13,223 nucleotides of DNA from Flavobacteriaceae bacterium (GTDB lineage: Bacteria; Bacteroidota; Bacteroidia; Flavobacteriales; Flavobacteriaceae). The notes under the pieces were generated by a model. It had not been told where the DNA came from, did no database searches, and worked only from the letters and a program-made list of their open reading frames with translations. The stretch lies in contig NZQO01000132.1 of assembly GCA_002693605.1 (NCBI GenBank), positions 1 through 13,223 on the forward strand, in the 5' to 3' direction. The position numbers and the translations under genes are program-made. Of this stretch, positions 1-6,676 are shown in pieces (within the stretch, counting starts at the first letter, position 1; each line of letters opens with the position of its first letter).

Positions 1-697
1 CGAGGCCCTCTCGCGCGGAAAGGTAGATTTCAACCTCTATGTCGAACTTACGGGCGAGGAGACAAGCACGGTCATTAACGAAACCGTAGTGAAACAGTAC
101 ATGAAGCAACTCGGAAACATCTCAGACGGTAACCCAATTGAGCTGATGAAGATGGCGGTTCGCTTTCCCGATGCCCTCGCTACCGAGCGCGACGAATTGA
201 ATGAAGATGAATATTCCGAAATTCTCACGGCGGTAGATGAAGCGCTTGAATCTATAAATGCATACCGGACCGACGAGGGAGCCGTACTGGAGAACGATTT
301 CCAGGAGCGTATTGATACCATTTCCAACTTACTCGAAAAGGTCATAGAGCTTGACCCGAAGCGCATAGAGAACGTACGGGAACGCCTCCATAAGGCGGTG
401 AGCGAGCTAAAGGAAACGGTAGATGAGAACCGCTTTGAGCAAGAGCTAATGTACTATCTTGAAAAGTATGACATCACCGAAGAAAAAGTGCGTTTAAAGA
501 ATCACTTGGAATATTTTACCGAAGCCCTTAAGAATAAGACGAGCAATGGTAAAAAGTTGGGGTTCATCTCGCAGGAAATCGGTCGCGAAATCAACACAAT
601 TGGGTCTAAGGCCAACTTCGCACCCATGCAGCAGGTAGTCGTGCAGATGAAGGACGAGCTCGAAAAGATCAAGGAACAAGCCCTAAACGTACTCTAA
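1..697 (+). CDS. yicC: YicC family endoribonuclease/RNase adaptor, 5' partial
   Basis: The reading frame is open from base 2, so the gene starts outside the window. About 231 residues are visible out of roughly 285-290 usual for the family, and the first internal ATG (89) is not the true start. The first visible residues (ALSRGKVDFNLYVEL) match the end of the YicC N-terminal domain. The acidic helical C-terminal half ends in GSKANFAPMQQVVVQMKDEL followed by EKIKEQALNVL, the characteristic DUF1732 tail. Known for the family: E. coli YicC is an endoribonuclease or RNase-associated factor; a role here is by homology only. It overlaps gmk by one base (TAATG at 695-699), which suggests translational coupling, and yicC-gmk adjacency is common in bacteria. 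Confidence 0.93.
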   Translation, partial: EALSRGKVDFNLYVELTGEETSTVINETVVKQYMKQLGNISDGNPIELMKMAVRFPDALATERDELNEDEYSEILTAVDEALESINAYRTDEGAVLENDFQERIDTISNLLEKVIELDPKRIENVRERLHKAVSELKETVDENRFEQELMYYLEKYDITEEKVRLKNHLEYFTEALKNKTSNGKKLGFISQEIGREINTIGSKANFAPMQQVVVQMKDELEKIKEQALNVL

Positions 698-1293
698 TGG
701 CAGAAGGAAAATTAATCGTTTTTTCCGCCCCTTCCGGCAGTGGGAAAACCACCATCGTACAGTACCTTTTGGCGCAGGAAGAACTGAACCTGGATTTCTC
801 GATTTCCTGTACCTCTCGGGACCCTCGCGGAGACGAGCAACATGGCCGGGAATATTATTTCATTACGCTAAAGGATTTCAAACAGCATATAAAGCAGGGC
901 GATTTCCTGGAATGGGAAGAGGTGTACCGCGATAATTTCTACGGAACACTGAAAAGCGAGATCGAACGTATTTGGGCCACCGGCAAGAACGTTATTTTCG
1001 ATATCGATGTGGTGGGCGGCCTGCGCATCAAAAAGAAATTTCCAGACCAAACGCTCGCCGTATTCGTGAAGCCACCCAGTGTCGATGAGCTAAAGCGCAG
1101 GCTCAAGAAGCGCAAGACCGAAAGCGAGGAGCGCATCAACATGCGCATTGCAAAGGCCTCGGTTGAATTGGCAACGGCGCCGCAATTCGATTACACCATT
1201 AAAAACCACGATCTGCAAACCGCCCTAGACGAGGCCAAGAATTTAGTTGGCCATTTTATTGAAAACGGGCACGCACAGACTAAAACAAAATAA
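697..1293 (+). CDS. gmk: Guanylate kinase
   Basis: 198 aa, normal length. Catalyses ATP + GMP to ADP + GDP in the cytoplasm, in purine nucleotide synthesis. The Walker A loop APSGSGKT lies at residues 11-18. The GMP-binding region is visible as SCTSRDPRGDEQHGREYYF (about 37-55) and FLEWEEVYRDNFYGT (about 70-84). IFDIDVVGG (100-108) is the conserved segment that usually reads DIDVQG; Val replaces Gln here. The basic lid region KRRLKKRKTESEERINMR follows at about 133-150. The ATG shares its A with the yicC stop, so expression is probably coupled. nadD starts six bases after the stop. Confidence 0.97.
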   Translation: MAEGKLIVFSAPSGSGKTTIVQYLLAQEELNLDFSISCTSRDPRGDEQHGREYYFITLKDFKQHIKQGDFLEWEEVYRDNFYGTLKSEIERIWATGKNVIFDIDVVGGLRIKKKFPDQTLAVFVKPPSVDELKRRLKKRKTESEERINMRIAKASVELATAPQFDYTIKNHDLQTALDEAKNLVGHFIENGHAQTKTK

Positions 1294-1299
1294 TACGGT

Positions 1300-1890
1300 A
1301 TGGCGAAGGCAAAACGTATTGGGCTTTACTTTGGCACCTTCAACCCTATCCATATTGGCCATTTGGCCATCGCAAACCATATGGTAGAGTTTAGCGACCT
1401 AGACGAAGTCTGGATGGTAGTTACACCGCACAATCCGCATAAGAAGAAAAAAACACTTCTGGAGGACCACCATCGATTGGCCATGGTCGAGTTCGCCCTA
1501 GAGGAGTATCCGAAGTTACAGGCGAGCAACATTGAATTTAACCTGCCGCAGCCCAATTATACGGTGACCACCCTGGCACATCTGGAAGAGAAATTTCCGC
1601 AGCACGATTTCTGCCTTATAATGGGCGAGGACAACTTGAAGAGCCTGCACAAATGGAAGAACTATGAGGTCATCCTCGAGCGTTTTGCGCTGTACGTATA
1701 TCCTCGAATTTCAGAAGGTGAAACCGAAACTCGGTTTAAGGACCACCCGAACATTCAATTGGTAGCTGCCCCCATTATGGAAATTTCATCTACCTTCATC
1801 CGGAAGAGCATCAAGAACACCAAGAACGTACGGCCGCTCCTGCCCCCTGCCGTATGGAACTATATTGACGAAATGAATTTCTACAAATAG
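1300..1890 (+). CDS. nadD: Nicotinate-nucleotide adenylyltransferase
   Basis: 196 aa. Transfers AMP from ATP to nicotinate mononucleotide to give deamido-NAD, a late step of NAD synthesis in the cytoplasm. The nucleotidyltransferase signature GTFNPIHIGH is at residues 12-21, with the HxGH catalytic histidines at 18 and 21. PHNPHKKK (43-50) follows beta strand 2. The second signature ISSTFIR at 162-168 is the expected SSTxIR motif. Length and motif spacing are standard. It follows gmk after six bases and is probably the last gene of the yicC-gmk-nadD unit, because a long gene-free region follows. Confidence 0.96.
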   Translation: MAKAKRIGLYFGTFNPIHIGHLAIANHMVEFSDLDEVWMVVTPHNPHKKKKTLLEDHHRLAMVEFALEEYPKLQASNIEFNLPQPNYTVTTLAHLEEKFPQHDFCLIMGEDNLKSLHKWKNYEVILERFALYVYPRISEGETETRFKDHPNIQLVAAPIMEISSTFIRKSIKNTKNVRPLLPPAVWNYIDEMNFYK

Positions 1891-1894
1891 AAAA

Positions 1895-1926
1895 CCGCCC
1901 AGAACTAATTAACACTAGTGGGGCGG
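1895..1926. terminator. Inverted repeat after nadD, weak terminator candidate
   Basis: CCGCCC (1895-1900) pairs with GGGCGG (1921-1926). Inside, ACTA (1904-1907) can pair with TAGT (1916-1919) across an 8-base loop. It starts five bases after the nadD stop. No T tract follows on the plus strand (CTCCTACT). On the minus strand the stem would be followed by only TTTT. It may be a weak terminator or a 3' end-stabilising stem. Confidence 0.4.
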
Positions 1927-2160
1927 CTCCTACTAAATAACCAACCAAAAAATTGTTGCCAACCGTTAAGGTGAATTGTAACACGTGCAATAAATCGATA
2001 GCATTGCAAGAAATAATTCAACGGTGGTACCAAGTATAACGAAGAGTAGGAAGGATTCATTGTCCGCACGAGACAAAATTCAGTGTTAAAAAATTTAGAT
2101 CTTCGCAGTCGGGAACGACATTTTAATTATATGCCCGACTAATGCCCCACCAACGGGAGG

Positions 2161-2195
2161 TTCGTAACAGCACCGCTTGCTTTACGAAATTTTTA
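2161..2195 (+). terminator. Stem-loop with T run upstream of gpsA
   Basis: TTCGTAA (2161-2167) pairs perfectly with TTACGAA (2182-2188). After a one-base bulge (C2168) the stem continues with AGC (2169-2171) and GCT (2179-2181), leaving a 7-base loop. ATTTTTA follows immediately. This is the shape of an intrinsic terminator, though the stem is AT-rich and so moderate in strength. It would end transcripts about 60 bases before the gpsA -7 box. Confidence 0.45.
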
Positions 2196-2253
2196 TAAAG
2201 CGCTCAGGATTGTTTTACACGGGCAAATGATGGCCATTCGGCTTATAATTATG

Positions 2254-2261
2254 TATTTTTG
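2254..2261 (+). promoter_or_regulatory. Candidate -7 box for gpsA
   Basis: TATTTTTG fits the Bacteroidota -7 consensus TAnnTTTG and ends 20 bases before the gpsA ATG. I see no good -33 TTTG at a 19-21 base spacing, so it rests on one half of the promoter plus its position. Confidence 0.45.
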
Positions 2262-2281
2262 AAATAACGCAAAGGTACTAT

Positions 2282-3286
2282 ATGAGCGATTCACCAAAAT
2301 TTGCAGTGTTTGGCGGCGGAAGCTGGGCCACTGCCATTGTAAAGATGCTATGCGAAAATCTCGATGAGGTAGGCTGGTATATGCGTAGTGTATATGCGCT
2401 AGAGCACATAAAGAAGGAAGACCATAATCCCAATTACCTAAGCTCGGTCGAGTTCAAGGTTTCCCAGTTGCGGCTTAGTAACGATATCAATGAAATGGTT
2501 GCCTATGCAGATTATCTCATTTTCGCCATCCCTTCGGCTTTTGTTGACACCGAACTGAAACAGATAACCATCCCGTTGGACGATAAGATTATCTTTTCTG
2601 CCATAAAGGGTATCGTGCCGGAAACAAGCCTTATAGTAGGCGATCATTTCAATACCCATTACGGGGTTCCCTTCAACAATATTGGGGTAATATCCGGGCC
2701 GTGCCATGCCGAAGAGGTAGCGCTGGAACGCCTATCGTACCTTACCATTGCCAGTGCCGACGAGGGCAAGGCCAAGTGTGTAGCCAAGCACCTTAGCAGC
2801 AACTATATAAAGTGCACCACGAGCGACGATATTATGGGAACCGAATATGCCGCTATGCTCAAGAATATCTACGCCATTGCCGCAGGAATCGCCCACGGCT
2901 TGGGATATGGCGATAACTTCCAAAGCGTGCTGATGAGCAATGCCATTCGCGAAATGAAGCGGTACGTAAAACGGGTTCATAAAATGAAGCGAGACATTAA
3001 CCAATCGGCCTACTTAGGCGATTTACTAGTTACGGGATATTCGGTGTTTAGCCGAAATCGGATGTTCGGGAATATGATCGGGAAGGGCTATACCGTAAAG
3101 AGCGCCCAAATGGAAATGAGTATGATTGCCGAAGGTTATTACGCTACCAAAAGCGCCTACACGCTGAACCAGCAGAAGGGAAAGAAGAAGGCGAAGACAC
3201 CCATTATCAACGCAGTTTACGGCGTTCTGTATGAAGGGAAGGACCCCAAGAGAGTATTTCAGAAACTTACCGATAAGCTCGATTAA
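2282..3286 (+). CDS. gpsA: NAD(P)-dependent glycerol-3-phosphate dehydrogenase
   Basis: 334 aa, normal length. Reduces dihydroxyacetone phosphate to sn-glycerol 3-phosphate, the backbone precursor of phospholipids. The Rossmann dinucleotide loop is FGGGSWATA at residues 10-18. SAIKGI (106-111) carries the conserved Lys109, and GPCHAEEVA (139-147) corresponds to the usual GPSFAxE segment. EYAAMLKNIYAIAAGIAHGL at 188-207 contains the expected catalytic Lys194. GDLLVTGYSVFSRNRMFG (246-263) is the GDLxxTxxSxxSRN motif of the C-terminal domain. It stands alone on the plus strand with its own candidate promoter. Its stop codon abuts, without a base between, the stop of the gene on the opposite strand. 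Confidence 0.96.
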   Translation: MSDSPKFAVFGGGSWATAIVKMLCENLDEVGWYMRSVYALEHIKKEDHNPNYLSSVEFKVSQLRLSNDINEMVAYADYLIFAIPSAFVDTELKQITIPLDDKIIFSAIKGIVPETSLIVGDHFNTHYGVPFNNIGVISGPCHAEEVALERLSYLTIASADEGKAKCVAKHLSSNYIKCTTSDDIMGTEYAAMLKNIYAIAAGIAHGLGYGDNFQSVLMSNAIREMKRYVKRVHKMKRDINQSAYLGDLLVTGYSVFSRNRMFGNMIGKGYTVKSAQMEMSMIAEGYYATKSAYTLNQQKGKKKAKTPIINAVYGVLYEGKDPKRVFQKLTDKLD

Positions 3287-3682
3287 CTATCGTGCCAATA
3301 CCCCTTTTTTTCCCATCACCGGCAATTCAACGGTATTATCTTGCACGATGCTGTTGGCTGGAAATTCAAATCGCTTGTCGAATAAGGTGTTTCCCGTGAA
3401 ATAGGTTACGCTAAAATAATTGATGATACTGAAAACCTGCTCTTCCAAGAATTCAATTTTAGCATAGTTTTTGGAAGGCAACACCTTGAGGGCGTGCCGC
3501 ATTTGTGTTGTTTTGGTATGCTCCCCAAGCCCATGTGATACGATCAGGACGGTTTCGAGTGGTTGCGAGGAGTTATTAATGATATATGCGTTCCAATCGT
3601 AGGTATTGAAATCGGCATTGAACTCTTGCACCGCCGCTATATATACCTCTTTAACCTCGGGTATGGTTATATCTTTTCTCAT
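3287..3682 (-). CDS. Conserved-looking hypothetical protein, 131 aa
   Basis: I do not recognise a named family. The protein is soluble-looking, with no signal peptide or TM segment. It opens MRKDITIPEVKEVYIAAVQE, a charged helical start, followed by NTYDWNAYIINNSSQPLETV and then LIVSHGLGEHTKTTQMRH, which reads like a beta strand and loop with two His residues (HGLGEH). The C-terminal half is beta-rich and ends in a basic GKKGVLAR. The sequence has the character of small uncharacterised flavobacterial proteins encoded near pheS, but that is an impression I cannot check. It starts seven bases after the 54-aa membrane protein stop, so it is probably the last gene of the minus-strand pheS unit. 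Confidence 0.8.
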   Translation of the reverse strand: MRKDITIPEVKEVYIAAVQEFNADFNTYDWNAYIINNSSQPLETVLIVSHGLGEHTKTTQMRHALKVLPSKNYAKIEFLEEQVFSIINYFSVTYFTGNTLFDKRFEFPANSIVQDNTVELPVMGKKGVLAR

Positions 3683-3689
3683 GGCACGT

Positions 3690-3854
3690 TTAGCGTTTTA
3701 CTTTCCACGTAAGCCAAAGTCCCAGCACGGCAAGTGCCACAATACCGAGAAAGGTCACTCCCACCGCGATTTCAATCAGCGCAACGATAAAGGTGAGGTA
3801 CGCTACCACGAGCAACCCGATTACCAGTAGCGCGATGAGGACATATTTTTTCAT
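3690..3854 (-). CDS. Small two-TM membrane protein, 54 aa
   Basis: This short gene lies between pheS and the 131-aa hypothetical. It starts [20 protein letters not shown], giving a first TM segment at about residues 4-24. A short polar turn with one acidic residue (LIEIAVG) follows, then a second TM segment at about 31-49 (VGVTFLGIVALAVLGLWLT), and the basic tail WKVKR. The ATG (3854-3852) shares its A with the pheS stop in a TAATG overlap. The stop is seven bases before the next start. The gene fills what would otherwise be a 171-base hole in a compact operon, which supports it being real. The lysines at both ends predict cytoplasmic termini. No function is recognised. Confidence 0.8.
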   Translation of the reverse strand: MKKYVLIALLVIGLLVVAYLTFIVALIEIAVGVTFLGIVALAVLGLWLTWKVKR

Positions 3855-4870
3855 TAGGCGTTCTTGAACTGTTCCAGAAAGCGGATGTCGTTCTCACTGA
3901 ACATGCGGATATCCGGTATTTGGTGCAATAGCAATGCAATGCGGTCGATACCCATTCCGAAGGCAAAGCCGGAGTAGACACTAGAATCGATACCACAGTT
4001 TTCCAGTACGTTGGGATCTACCATGCCGCACCCCATAATCTCGAGCCAGCCGGTACCCTTTGTCATCTTGTAATCTGTTTCCGTCTCCAGGCCCCAATAG
4101 ACATCTACTTCGGCGCTAGGCTCGGTAAACGGGAAATAGGAGGGTCTGAGTCGGATCTTCGATTTTCCGAAAAGTTCTGTAGTAAAGTACTGCAACGTTT
4201 GCTTCAGATCGGCAAAACTCACGCCCTTATCTACGTAAAGGCCCTCCACCTGATGGAAAAAACAATGCGACCTTGCCGAAATAGCCTCATTACGGTACAC
4301 CCGACCGGGAGAAATGGTGCGAATGGGCGGTTTGTGATTCTCCATATAGCGAACCTGAACCGTACTTGTGTGGGTGCGCAAGAGCACATCGGGATTGATC
4401 TGTACGAAAAACGTGTCCTGCATATCGCGGGCCGGATGGTATTCGGGCAGATTTAGCGCCGTAAAGTTATGCCAGTCGTCCTCAATTTCCGGACCTTCGG
4501 AAATGTTGAAGCCAATGCGAGAGAAAATTTCAGTAATTCGATTTTTCACGATTGAAATGGGATGTCTAGACCCCACGGATATGGGCTCGCCGGGGCGGGA
4601 AAGATCTCCATAAACGCCTTTTTGCTCCTGTGTAGCCTCTAGTTCGTCTTTCAAGGTTTCCACTTTTTCCTGTGCCGCGGTCTTTAGTGTATTTATAGCT
4701 TGGCCAAACTCCTTTTTCTGGTCGTTAGGAACGTTCTTGAACTCGGCAAAAAAATCGTTCAGCAGCCCTTTTTTCCCTAGGTACTTAATCCTGAAATTTT
4801 CTACCTCTTCCTTGTTCTTGGCCTGGAAGGACCCCACTTCGGCAATATGCTCTCTTATTTTATCGATCAT
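3854..4870 (-). CDS. pheS: Phenylalanine--tRNA ligase alpha subunit
   Basis: 338 aa from the ATG at 4870. A TTG two codons upstream is an unlikely start. It forms the catalytic half of the alpha2beta2 PheRS that charges tRNA-Phe. Residues 1-85 are the N-terminal coiled-coil tRNA-binding region. Class II motifs are clear: motif 1 around [11 protein letters not shown] (145-155), motif 2 [20 protein letters not shown] then EGLYVD (189-214), and motif 3 [15 protein letters not shown] (301-315). The AISARSHC wording in motif 2 differs from the E. coli type and is usual for Bacteroidota. pheT is not adjacent. The stop overlaps the start of the downstream 54-aa gene. Confidence 0.96.
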   Translation of the reverse strand: MIDKIREHIAEVGSFQAKNKEEVENFRIKYLGKKGLLNDFFAEFKNVPNDQKKEFGQAINTLKTAAQEKVETLKDELEATQEQKGVYGDLSRPGEPISVGSRHPISIVKNRITEIFSRIGFNISEGPEIEDDWHNFTALNLPEYHPARDMQDTFFVQINPDVLLRTHTSTVQVRYMENHKPPIRTISPGRVYRNEAISARSHCFFHQVEGLYVDKGVSFADLKQTLQYFTTELFGKSKIRLRPSYFPFTEPSAEVDVYWGLETETDYKMTKGTGWLEIMGCGMVDPNVLENCGIDSSVYSGFAFGMGIDRIALLLHQIPDIRMFSENDIRFLEQFKNA

Positions 4871-4893
4871 TTTCAATACAGATAATTCCGTTG

Positions 4894-4901
4894 CAAATTT
4901 A
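4894..4901 (-). promoter_or_regulatory. Candidate internal -7 box for pheS
   Basis: On the minus strand TAAATTTG matches TAnnTTTG exactly and ends 23 bases before the pheS ATG, inside the 71-base gap after the ceramidase-like gene. No clear -33 TTTG is seen. It suggests that pheS can be transcribed separately from the two genes upstream. Confidence 0.45.
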
Positions 4902-4941
4902 AAGAATTTAAATGGCTACCCGCTCTTTTCCACCGGTATTG

Positions 4942-5613
4942 TTATGCCTTAATTTTATCGAAATAGATATAGCGCATCAGAAAAAAGACGGCAATCGCAC
5001 CAAAGGTATGCCACAGCCAGTGAGTGCCCACGGAAAGGAATTCGATCTCAGAATCCAACGTTCTAAAGGCCACCGCCACCGCAAAGCTTAGCACTGCGTA
5101 AAGCACAAGCTGTATGTTCCGGAACTGTGTCTTGTAGGTATATACCAGTAACGGCAAAAGCAACCCTATGGCGGTTAACACGTAGCCGATAGAAATTCGC
5201 AGCGAAGGTGCCCATGGGAGCAACCGGCCGCCTATCACAATAAGGAGCACACCCACTAAAATAAGAACATTTTGCCACCATTGATGGGCAATTTTAAAGA
5301 TAAAGTACACCGAAACTGCGAAACAAAGAATAACGATGGGAAGCCAGTCAAGATAGAGCCATACATCGGCACTACGGGTAGCGTGATAAATGGTACCGCC
5401 TATCCAACCGATAAATAGTACGGGCAAGCTATAGGCCAGGAAAAGATGTTGACGATAGTTTTTGTATACTCGCCAGGAGAAGTATATTATAATAAAAAGA
5501 AAGAGAAAATTACTATACGTGTTGTAGGGCTCTACGGGAAATCGGCCAGCAACGGTCTCGGCATAAATAGGCCCTCCGTCGTTGGGAAAATCTTGAAAGA
5601 GCGATAGCAACAT
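4942..5613 (-). CDS. Ceramidase-like seven-TM protein (CREST superfamily)
   Basis: 223 aa from the ATG at 5613. The frame is open further upstream, but that part overlaps the preceding gene in a different frame. About seven TM segments can be placed (roughly 35-52, 58-75, 86-106, 114-129, 137-160, 166-183, 198-216). Alkaline ceramidase signatures appear in order: NDGGPIYAE near the N terminus, ExxNTxSN as EPYNTYSN (28-35), GGTIYHATR with His77, YLDWLP with Asp89, and HWLWH with His198 and His202. In eukaryotic alkaline ceramidases equivalent His, His and His residues bind zinc, so a membrane zinc amidase is plausible. The Ser four residues before the first His appears to be Gly73. The substrate is unknown; sphingolipid or sulfonolipid amides, which some Bacteroidota make, are an inference. 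Its start overlaps the upstream stop (TAATG). Confidence 0.75.
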   Translation of the reverse strand: MLLSLFQDFPNDGGPIYAETVAGRFPVEPYNTYSNFLFLFIIIYFSWRVYKNYRQHLFLAYSLPVLFIGWIGGTIYHATRSADVWLYLDWLPIVILCFAVSVYFIFKIAHQWWQNVLILVGVLLIVIGGRLLPWAPSLRISIGYVLTAIGLLLPLLVYTYKTQFRNIQLVLYAVLSFAVAVAFRTLDSEIEFLSVGTHWLWHTFGAIAVFFLMRYIYFDKIKA

Positions 5614-5969
5614 TACGAGATTAGCTCTTTTTCGAGGAAATATTGCACAATGGCTTCCTTCATTAGTACTGATTGTTCGCCCGCCTTGAGAACGGGCAGT
5701 TGCTCTACGATTTTGTAGTGCGGCCAACCTTCATCGTCGAAGAATTCGAACTCGTAATAGCCGAATGGTTCAAGCAACCGGCAAATGGCTATGTGCATTA
5801 GGTTTACCTTGTCATCTTTCTTGAATTTTCGGTGCACCTGTCCCAGCTCCTGAACGCCCACGAGGTAAATTATGGCATCCAGGTCTAACGTATCGCCATC
5901 GGCAAATCGCCTGCCCAACGTGGTTACCAGATTTTCCCAACGTTCCTTTAACTGCTCGTCTCGCGCCAT
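5613..5969 (-). CDS. Conserved-looking hypothetical protein, 118 aa
   Basis: I chose the ATG at 5969 (MARDEQLKERWENLV). The frame is open to 6062, but that extension would run through a perfect -7 box. The product is soluble, acidic and helical at the N terminus (RDEQLKERWENLVTTLGRRF), with DLDAIIYLVGVQELG (29-43) and KVNLMHIAICRLLEPFG (54-70). A beta-like YYEFEFFDDEGWPHYKIVEQ (71-90) and a final helix complete it. No catalytic motif, signal peptide or TM segment is visible and I do not recognise a family. It is the first gene of the minus-strand block and is coupled by TAATG to the ceramidase-like gene, which hints at a shared task. Confidence 0.8.
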   Translation of the reverse strand: MARDEQLKERWENLVTTLGRRFADGDTLDLDAIIYLVGVQELGQVHRKFKKDDKVNLMHIAICRLLEPFGYYEFEFFDDEGWPHYKIVEQLPVLKAGEQSVLMKEAIVQYFLEKELIS

Positions 5970-5989
5970 TAAAATATTCTTTTTAAATA

Positions 5990-5997
5990 CAAAGGTA
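5990..5997 (-). promoter_or_regulatory. Candidate -7 box for the minus-strand five-gene block
   Basis: TACCTTTG on the minus strand fits TAnnTTTG exactly and ends 20 bases before the chosen ATG at 5969. A weak -33-like TTTC lies 21 bases upstream (6019-6022). The position supports 5969, not 6062, as the start of the 118-aa protein. Confidence 0.55.
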
Positions 5998-6024
5998 CTT
6001 GTATAAATCTTGAATATAGAAATT

Positions 6025-6057
6025 TTTGGCTTTGGAAAAGCGGAAATAGTATCTTTA
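6025..6057 (+). promoter_or_regulatory. Candidate promoter for the cvpA-family gene
   Basis: TTTG at 6025-6028 and TATCTTTA at 6050-6057 (one mismatch from TAnnTTTG) are separated by 21 bases, a permitted spacing for Bacteroidota promoters. The -7 box ends 13 bases before the ATG at 6071. It lies back to back with the minus-strand promoter in the 101-base divergent region. Confidence 0.45.
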
Positions 6058-6070
6058 ACCAAAAATAAGC

Positions 6071-6628
6071 ATGACTACCATCGATATCATCTTGGGTGTT
6101 ATACTCCTCATTGCCTTTTATATGGGGTACTCAAAGGGGCTCTTTGTTGCACTCGCATCGCTCATTGGGTTAGTCGCTGGAGTTTACGGTGCAATTTATT
6201 TTTCCCACATTGCCGGGGATTGGCTCGCAGCCAGATACGATTGGAGTGACCGTACCACCCATATTGCAGCCTTTGCCGTTACATTTCTGATAATCGTTTT
6301 CATCATCTCATTAGCGGGCAAATTTTTAACCAAGGTGGCCGATTTTGCCGCGCTAGGCTTTATAAACAAATTCCTTGGTGGTGTTTTTAGCATGCTGAAA
6401 TATGCATTTATCGTTAGCGTGGTATTTATGCTCGTAAATGCTTCGGAAAGCTATCAGGTTGTATCGGAAGAAGAACGGAAAGAATCTAGGCTCTACGGGC
6501 CCATTGCCGCAATCGCACCCATCGTCCTACCTACCCTGATGGAGGAGGTCGATGAAATTTCCCTCCCCGACTTTAATGATCCGAACGGGGAGGAAAGCAA
6601 AGTTTTCGAAACCGATTCGCTCCAATAA
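6071..6628 (+). CDS. CvpA family membrane protein
   Basis: 185 aa. Four TM segments at about residues 4-17, 24-44, 65-85 and 103-125, in the spacing of the CvpA (colicin V production) family. The typical early segment reads IDIILGVILLIAFYMGYSKG, with the conserved GxxKG-like loop (GYSKG, 19-23). LGFINKFLGGVFSMLKY (95-111) matches the conserved LNRLLGxxFGxxKG region. The C-terminal 60 residues are acidic and probably cytoplasmic. CvpA proteins affect envelope homeostasis and, in E. coli, colicin V export; the exact role here is unknown. It is a single-gene unit with a strong terminator. Confidence 0.9.
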   Translation: MTTIDIILGVILLIAFYMGYSKGLFVALASLIGLVAGVYGAIYFSHIAGDWLAARYDWSDRTTHIAAFAVTFLIIVFIISLAGKFLTKVADFAALGFINKFLGGVFSMLKYAFIVSVVFMLVNASESYQVVSEEERKESRLYGPIAAIAPIVLPTLMEEVDEISLPDFNDPNGEESKVFETDSLQ

Positions 6629-6658
6629 AAAAGCCCGCTGAGAATAGCGGGCTTTTTT
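6627..6658. terminator. Bidirectional intrinsic terminator between cvpA-type gene and sulP
   Basis: A perfect 13-base inverted repeat: AAAAAAGCCCGCT (6627-6639) and AGCGGGCTTTTTT (6646-6658) around a six-base loop. The GC core is seven pairs with a T6 tail on the plus strand and a T6 tail on the minus strand. The left arm uses the last two bases of the cvpA-family stop codon. It ends 18 bases from the sulP stop, so it serves both converging genes. Confidence 0.93.
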
Positions 6659-6676
6659 AGAATATAAATGGAGTGG

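Larger units (their letters stand above)
1891..2281. other. Gene-free region between nadD and gpsA with several inverted repeats
   Basis: No credible coding frame on either strand; the longest plus-strand runs are around ten codons. From left to right it holds the GC-rich inverted repeat after nadD, about 170 bases without visible structure, AGTCGGG/CCCGACT (2107-2113 with 2134-2140), the stem-loop 2161-2188 followed by ATTTTT, and a -7 box at 2254-2261. The alternative small hairpin GTCG-GGAA-CGAC (2108-2119) would compete with the longer AGTCGGG pairing. No tRNA or known riboswitch core is recognised. An unannotated small RNA or a long nadD 3' UTR are both possible. Confidence 0.5.

Noticed and set aside
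37..366. 109-aa minus-strand frame rich in Ser
   Set aside because: It lies fully inside yicC on the other strand, and the Ser-rich composition is a complement artefact.
5614..5727. N-terminal extension of the ceramidase-like protein to 261 aa
   Set aside because: It overlaps the 118-aa gene in another frame, is Arg/Ser-rich unlike the family, and the ATG at 5613 forms a TAATG junction.
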